Positions 60,667-64,000 of a stretch of 64,000 nt of DNA are shown here, piece by piece. The DNA lies in contig JAPXFQ010002141.1 in assembly GCA_028564705.1 (NCBI GenBank), positions 1 through 64,000 on the forward strand. The letters run 5' to 3'. Source of the DNA: Apricaphanius iberus (taxonomy: Eukaryota; Chordata; Actinopteri; Cyprinodontiformes; Aphaniidae). The notes below the pieces were generated by a model. It was given only the letters and a program-made list of their open reading frames with translations. It had not been told where the DNA came from and did no database searches. A program made the translations under genes and the position numbers. How positions within the stretch are numbered: the first letter of the stretch is position 1; each line of letters opens with the position of its first letter.

Positions 60667-60991
60667 GTAAGAGTGACTTCTTTGCATTTACAGTTACATT
60701 TATGAGACAAGAAACTTTTTAAAAATATCTATCTAGTCTATATGAATCTTTTTTAGCAGTGTTTGTTGTCAAAAGGTGAACAGAAATGTACATTTTATAG
60801 CTCTGTTTTAAAGAGGCGAGAACCTGCTCAACTGGTTCACCACATGTCTTAGTAAAGGACAAACAAAGAACCTCCAAAACAATCTTCAAACCAGTCACCG
60901 CCTGTCAGTTAACACAGAGGAACCGTTTTCCTTCTATAATCATGTCTCTATACGTTTTGTGTCCTCCAGTCAGAGTTGAACAGCGACAGCA

Positions 60992-61393
60992 ATGGAGACC
61001 AACGTTGAATTTTCTGAGGAGCTGCTGGAGCCTCTCATCATCACCGAAGACGGAGACTCGACCACAGAAGATGCCATGTTGCAAAGCTGCGGCGAAGACG
61101 CCTCTGCCCCCGAGAAGAAAGAGGAACACCCGGGGGAGGAAGAGAATGATGAAACGCATTCAGAGGAGCTGAAGTTGGAAAAGCAGCAGAGAGACACAGA
61201 GGAGGAGCATTCAGATCAGCACAAGGCAGGGGTCGATGGTGAAAGCAGCGATGATGAACTGAACTTTGATAAGAATGAAAGTGAAGAGAAGACACAAGGC
61301 AGTGAGACGAAGGAGGAAAAGACTGAAGTGAACAGGATAAATTCCTATGAGAAGCAACCTGAAGGGGAGAAACACCAGGAGGATACAAAAAAG
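60992..61393 (+). CDS. gpsm3: gpsm3-like coding exon 1, acidic N-terminus
   Basis: 134 codons, starting METNVEFSEELLEPLIITED, then mostly Glu, Lys, Asp, Ser. Donor GTGGGT. Probably disordered. Confidence 0.88.
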
Positions 61394-63262
61394 GTGGGTA
61401 AATTATGTGAATCAACTTATAATGCTTATTTATTGTTATTGACTTCATCAACTAACTGAATTGAGCGCAAGGGAAACACACACCCTCGTGGTGGAAAATT
61501 GACAGGTTTGTTTTGTTACGCATCATGTGGGATTACGTAGGAGTGAATTCCTCTGCCGTGCCAACAACTCAAACACCATAAACCTCTGTTTCCCTCTACC
61601 TGTCTCTCTCTCTCCCCGCCTTCGCCACCCATCCTCCTCCTCTCAGGCTCACCGGTTAACCCCCGACTTCCCAGACTCGCTGTTCGAGCTGCTCTGCACC
61701 CTGCAGGAGGGCAGGCGGCTCAACGATCAGCGATGCTCCTTCAGGCTGGAGGGCGGGATCAGGAGGAGGAGGTGCCACTCTGAGCCCAACACCAGGAAAC
61801 CGGCCAACAGAGGTGGGAAGCACGTTCGTGAGGTTCCACTGAAACTGATGAAGCTCACGCAGCTGTTTTCAGCTGTTTCCATGCCATGCATGTGACTCAT
61901 TGAATGGAGAAGACAAAAAAAAGATATGAAACCTGAGCTTTAATGTTTAAATAGTTAAAAGTATCCTGCTGTTTGTGGTGTAATATTAGGGCCATTTTCC
62001 TTTTTATTTATTTATTTGGGAGTAAATTTTTGCCAAAAAACTTTTTGGTTAATTTCTACTATTTTCGAGGAAAAGCTTGGAAATTCTGGTTTCAAAAAGT
62101 TGGTGATTTGTAAGAGAAAACTCAGAAATTTCCATTATTAAAAGCATATGTCTTTGATATTTAAACTAAGATGTTTTCTGACATTTGTGGACATTTCTGA
62201 CATCAGAAAATACCAATCCAACAAGATTTAAGGGTTAAATTCACAAGATTACCAATTTCAAAAGGGTAATGGCTTGACTCTTTGGACTCTTTTCTATCAG
62301 AAATATCTGATTCAGATAAATTTAAGAACTTCTCCTTTTTTTCTTGCAAATGTTTGACTTTACAACATCAGATAATATCCTAGTTTAAATATAGAAATTG
62401 TATTCCTTTAATCATGAAAGTTTCTCTGGAAATATGTGAAATTTAAGGTTGGATATGGAACATTAGCATGATAGCAACATCTAGTTTATCTAGGTTGTAT
62501 TTCCAACAATAAAAACATCATTTCAGCTTTTGGGTTGCCAGGTTCGCTGCCTATACTGCCAGTGACCAGCCCGAACAGTGTCCAGAGAGGAATGTATTTT
62601 ACAGGAGTTTAACTGACAGCCAATGTTAGCAAAGTTAGAAACTGAGTTCGATTACCAAACCAGGAGGAAAGTCACAGTTTTTATGAAAATTCTGTAACAT
62701 GAATATTCAGAATTTTTATTTTGTCTACAATGTTGTTGGCTACTATTGTGTTAGCCATTGTGTTAGCTACTGAATCATTCTTTTTTTTCTTTCCAGTTGT
62801 CTTTTCGTCCATGACTTCGCTACAGAAAGAAGAGTTTTTCGACCTGGTAGCTACGGCACAAGCTCGCCGGCTGGACGATCAGAGGGCGCAGCTGGGACGT
62901 TCTCTGCCTCCAAAGCCCAAATCTAGAAGTTTCCGAGGCAGCTTAAAGCAACTGTCTTTGGGGAAAAAACCCGGACCGGAACCAGTTCCCGCGCCTAAGG
63001 ATGATCTTTACAATTTGATCCTGACAACACAAGTGAGTTGGCTTTGTTATGATCGGTGTTGTAATGTCAGCGTTGTGTCAGTGCTTTTGATTCTAATTGG
63101 CCGTTTTGCTGCCCCCTACAGGCTCAGGGCAGGCTGGAGGACCAGCGCAGCAGGGCTCCTGGTCCAATGGATGACGATGACTTCTTCTCTCTCCTTCTCA
63201 AAGTGCAGGGCGGACGAATGGACGAGCAGAGGACTGAACTGCCACGCTTGCTGAAAACCTGA
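60992..63262 (+). CDS. gpsm3: GPSM3-like protein with four GoLoco motifs
   Basis: Four coding exons (60992-61393, 61647-61812, 62797-63032, 63122-63262) join in phase to 314 residues. GoLoco (GPR) motifs bind GDP-bound G-alpha(i/o) and slow nucleotide release, modulating G-protein signalling in the cytoplasm. Motif 1 is SLFELLCTLQEGRRLNDQR (145-163), motif 2 EEFFDLVATAQARRLDDQR (201-219), motif 3 DDLYNLILTTQ...EDQR (258-277), motif 4 DDFFSLLLKVQGGRMDEQR (287-305). All keep the terminal D/E-Q-R arginine. Residues 1-134 are Glu/Lys-rich and low-complexity, and there are no TPRs, excluding GPSM1/2. Human GPSM3 is shorter (about 160) with fewer motifs and lies next to PBX2. The start ATG is the first after the acceptor, in context CAGCAATGG. 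Confidence 0.9.
61647..61812 (+). CDS. gpsm3: gpsm3-like coding exon 2, GoLoco 1
   Basis: Acceptor CCTCCTCTCAG, donor GTGGGA. Contains GoLoco 1 and the basic run GGIRRRRCHSEP. Confidence 0.9.
62797..63032 (+). CDS. gpsm3: gpsm3-like coding exon 3, GoLoco 2
   Basis: Acceptor TTCTTTCCAG, donor GTGAGT. GoLoco 2, a basic linker (SLPPKPKSRSFRGSLKQL) and the first half of GoLoco 3. Confidence 0.9.
63122..63262 (+). CDS. gpsm3: gpsm3-like coding exon 4, GoLoco 3 end and GoLoco 4
   Basis: Acceptor GCCCCCTACAG. 46 codons plus TGA at 63260-63262, AQGRLEDQRSRAPG then GoLoco 4 and PRLLKT. The intron before it cuts GoLoco 3 in the middle of the motif. Confidence 0.9.
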   Translation, partial: AQGRLEDQRSRAPGPMDDDDFFSLLLKVQGGRMDEQRTELPRLLKT

Positions 63263-63509
63263 GACAAAAACAAAAATAATAGAAACAGTGGGCCAGCTGT
63301 TGGAGCCAACAAGTGTATTAGCCCTTTTTTGCTATAATTTCCTGTATAAGCAGGGCTTTCTGAGCCATAGCTACTCCTGAATGTTAGTCAGTGTTAAAGT
63401 GTTCAAGATGTTATCAAGAAAAGCTAACATTTGAGCAACAAAGCTTTTAATATAACTTTAGGGGTGTTTCCATTACAGAAACGTGCAGCAATACTGCAAG
63501 TTAAAGGCT

Positions 63510-64000
63510 AATTTCTAAAACTTGGAGGATACTTCTTTAAACCCTAAAGTTTTTTGTTTTGTTTTTAAAATTGTTTCTAGATTGTAGAGAGTACTTTCCA
63601 AACCTCACAGGTAATTGGTTGGTTATTCAATGTTTATTTTCAGAACTTAGAGGTTGTTTTCCAAAACTTAGAGGTTACTTTCCAGGACCTAAAGGTTATT
63701 TTCTGGAACTTGTGGGTTATTCTCTTTAATTTATGAATTACTTTCTGTGATTTATGGGTTACTTTCTCAAAACTTACCGTGTAACTTTCTGTAACCAGTA
63801 TTTACTTTCTGTAAAGTTCTTGGAAGCTACCATTTAATAGTTAGTTTCCTGATTATAGATAGTATTTTCCAAACCTCAAAGGCTATTTGTTGGTTCTTAC
63901 AGGTTACTTTTCAGAAGTTAGAGTTTTCTTTTCAGATTTTAGAGATTACTTTCTAGAACCTAGACGTTATTTTCCTGAACTCAGAAATTACTTTCTGAAA
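63510..64000. repeat. Degenerate 21-bp minisatellite 3' of the GPSM3-like gene
   Basis: From about 63640 successive units read AAACTTAGAGGTTACTTTCC, GGACCTAAAGGTTATTTTCT, GGAACTTGTGGGTTATTCTC and so on, at a 21-base spacing, continuing to the window end. The register slips by one or two bases in places. It probably overlaps the 3' UTR. Confidence 0.8.

Noticed and set aside
61041..61451. 136-codon minus-strand frame opposite gpsm3-like exon 1
   Set aside because: Mirror of a Glu/Lys-rich coding exon, giving Ser/Pro/Leu-rich nonsense. No splice support.

Overview
The window is a piece of a bony-fish (teleost) nuclear chromosome. The genes are split into short exons with GT-AG introns, no ORF of bacterial type is present, and the spacers are packed with fish repeats: Tc1/mariner remnants, L2-like LINEs, many hAT-like miniature elements, and CA and TA microsatellites. 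No CRISPR array, rRNA, complete tRNA or prokaryotic signal was seen. Exon coordinates were worked out by hand from splice sites, reading phase and family resemblance. The species cannot be named from this.

Four protein-coding loci can be supported. (1) A minus-strand protein kinase gene, partial, at 7717-13822. Its glycine loop, VAIK-type lysine and HxDLKPEN catalytic loop are visible, but the exon with the DFG motif was not found. (2) A minus-strand Hairy/Enhancer-of-split (her/hes) repressor gene at 30358-31885: three exons, 215 residues, bHLH, Orange domain and C-terminal WRPW. (3) pbx2, minus strand, complete in eight coding exons at 37606-52016: 399 residues, PBC domain and TALE homeodomain. 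(4) A plus-strand GPSM3-like gene at about 60480-63262: one leader exon and four coding exons, 314 residues, with an acidic N-terminus and four GoLoco motifs. A weak candidate for the last exon of another plus-strand gene sits at the very start of the window.

Layout: 1-7.6 kb is repeats, including a 1.2 kb satellite of 20/21-bp units and a nested pair of hAT-like elements. 7.7-13.8 kb is the kinase gene. 14-20 kb is a decayed LINE plus DNA-transposon debris. 20.5-25 kb is relatively repeat-poor and has motif clusters that could be regulatory. 25-30 kb is repeats. 30.3-33.6 kb is the her gene and a GC-rich upstream block. 34-37 kb is repeats. 37-52 kb is pbx2, whose introns hold a Tc1 element and several hAT-like elements. 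52-59.4 kb is nested repeats, including a largely intact L2-like reverse transcriptase ORF. 60-64 kb is the GPSM3-like gene.

PBX2 and GPSM3 are neighbours in the human MHC class III region, so their pairing here looks like conserved linkage and supports calling the homeobox gene pbx2 rather than pbx1, pbx3 or pbx4. The genes do not form one pathway: Pbx2 is a Hox/Meis cofactor, the her product is a (probably Notch-responsive) repressor, and the GoLoco protein binds G-alpha(i). No clearly new biological system was found. The most distinctive results are a set of hAT-like elements with recoverable 8-bp target-site duplications (several nested and so datable), the four-GoLoco GPSM3-like protein, and a her protein lacking the family's hallmark basic-region proline.
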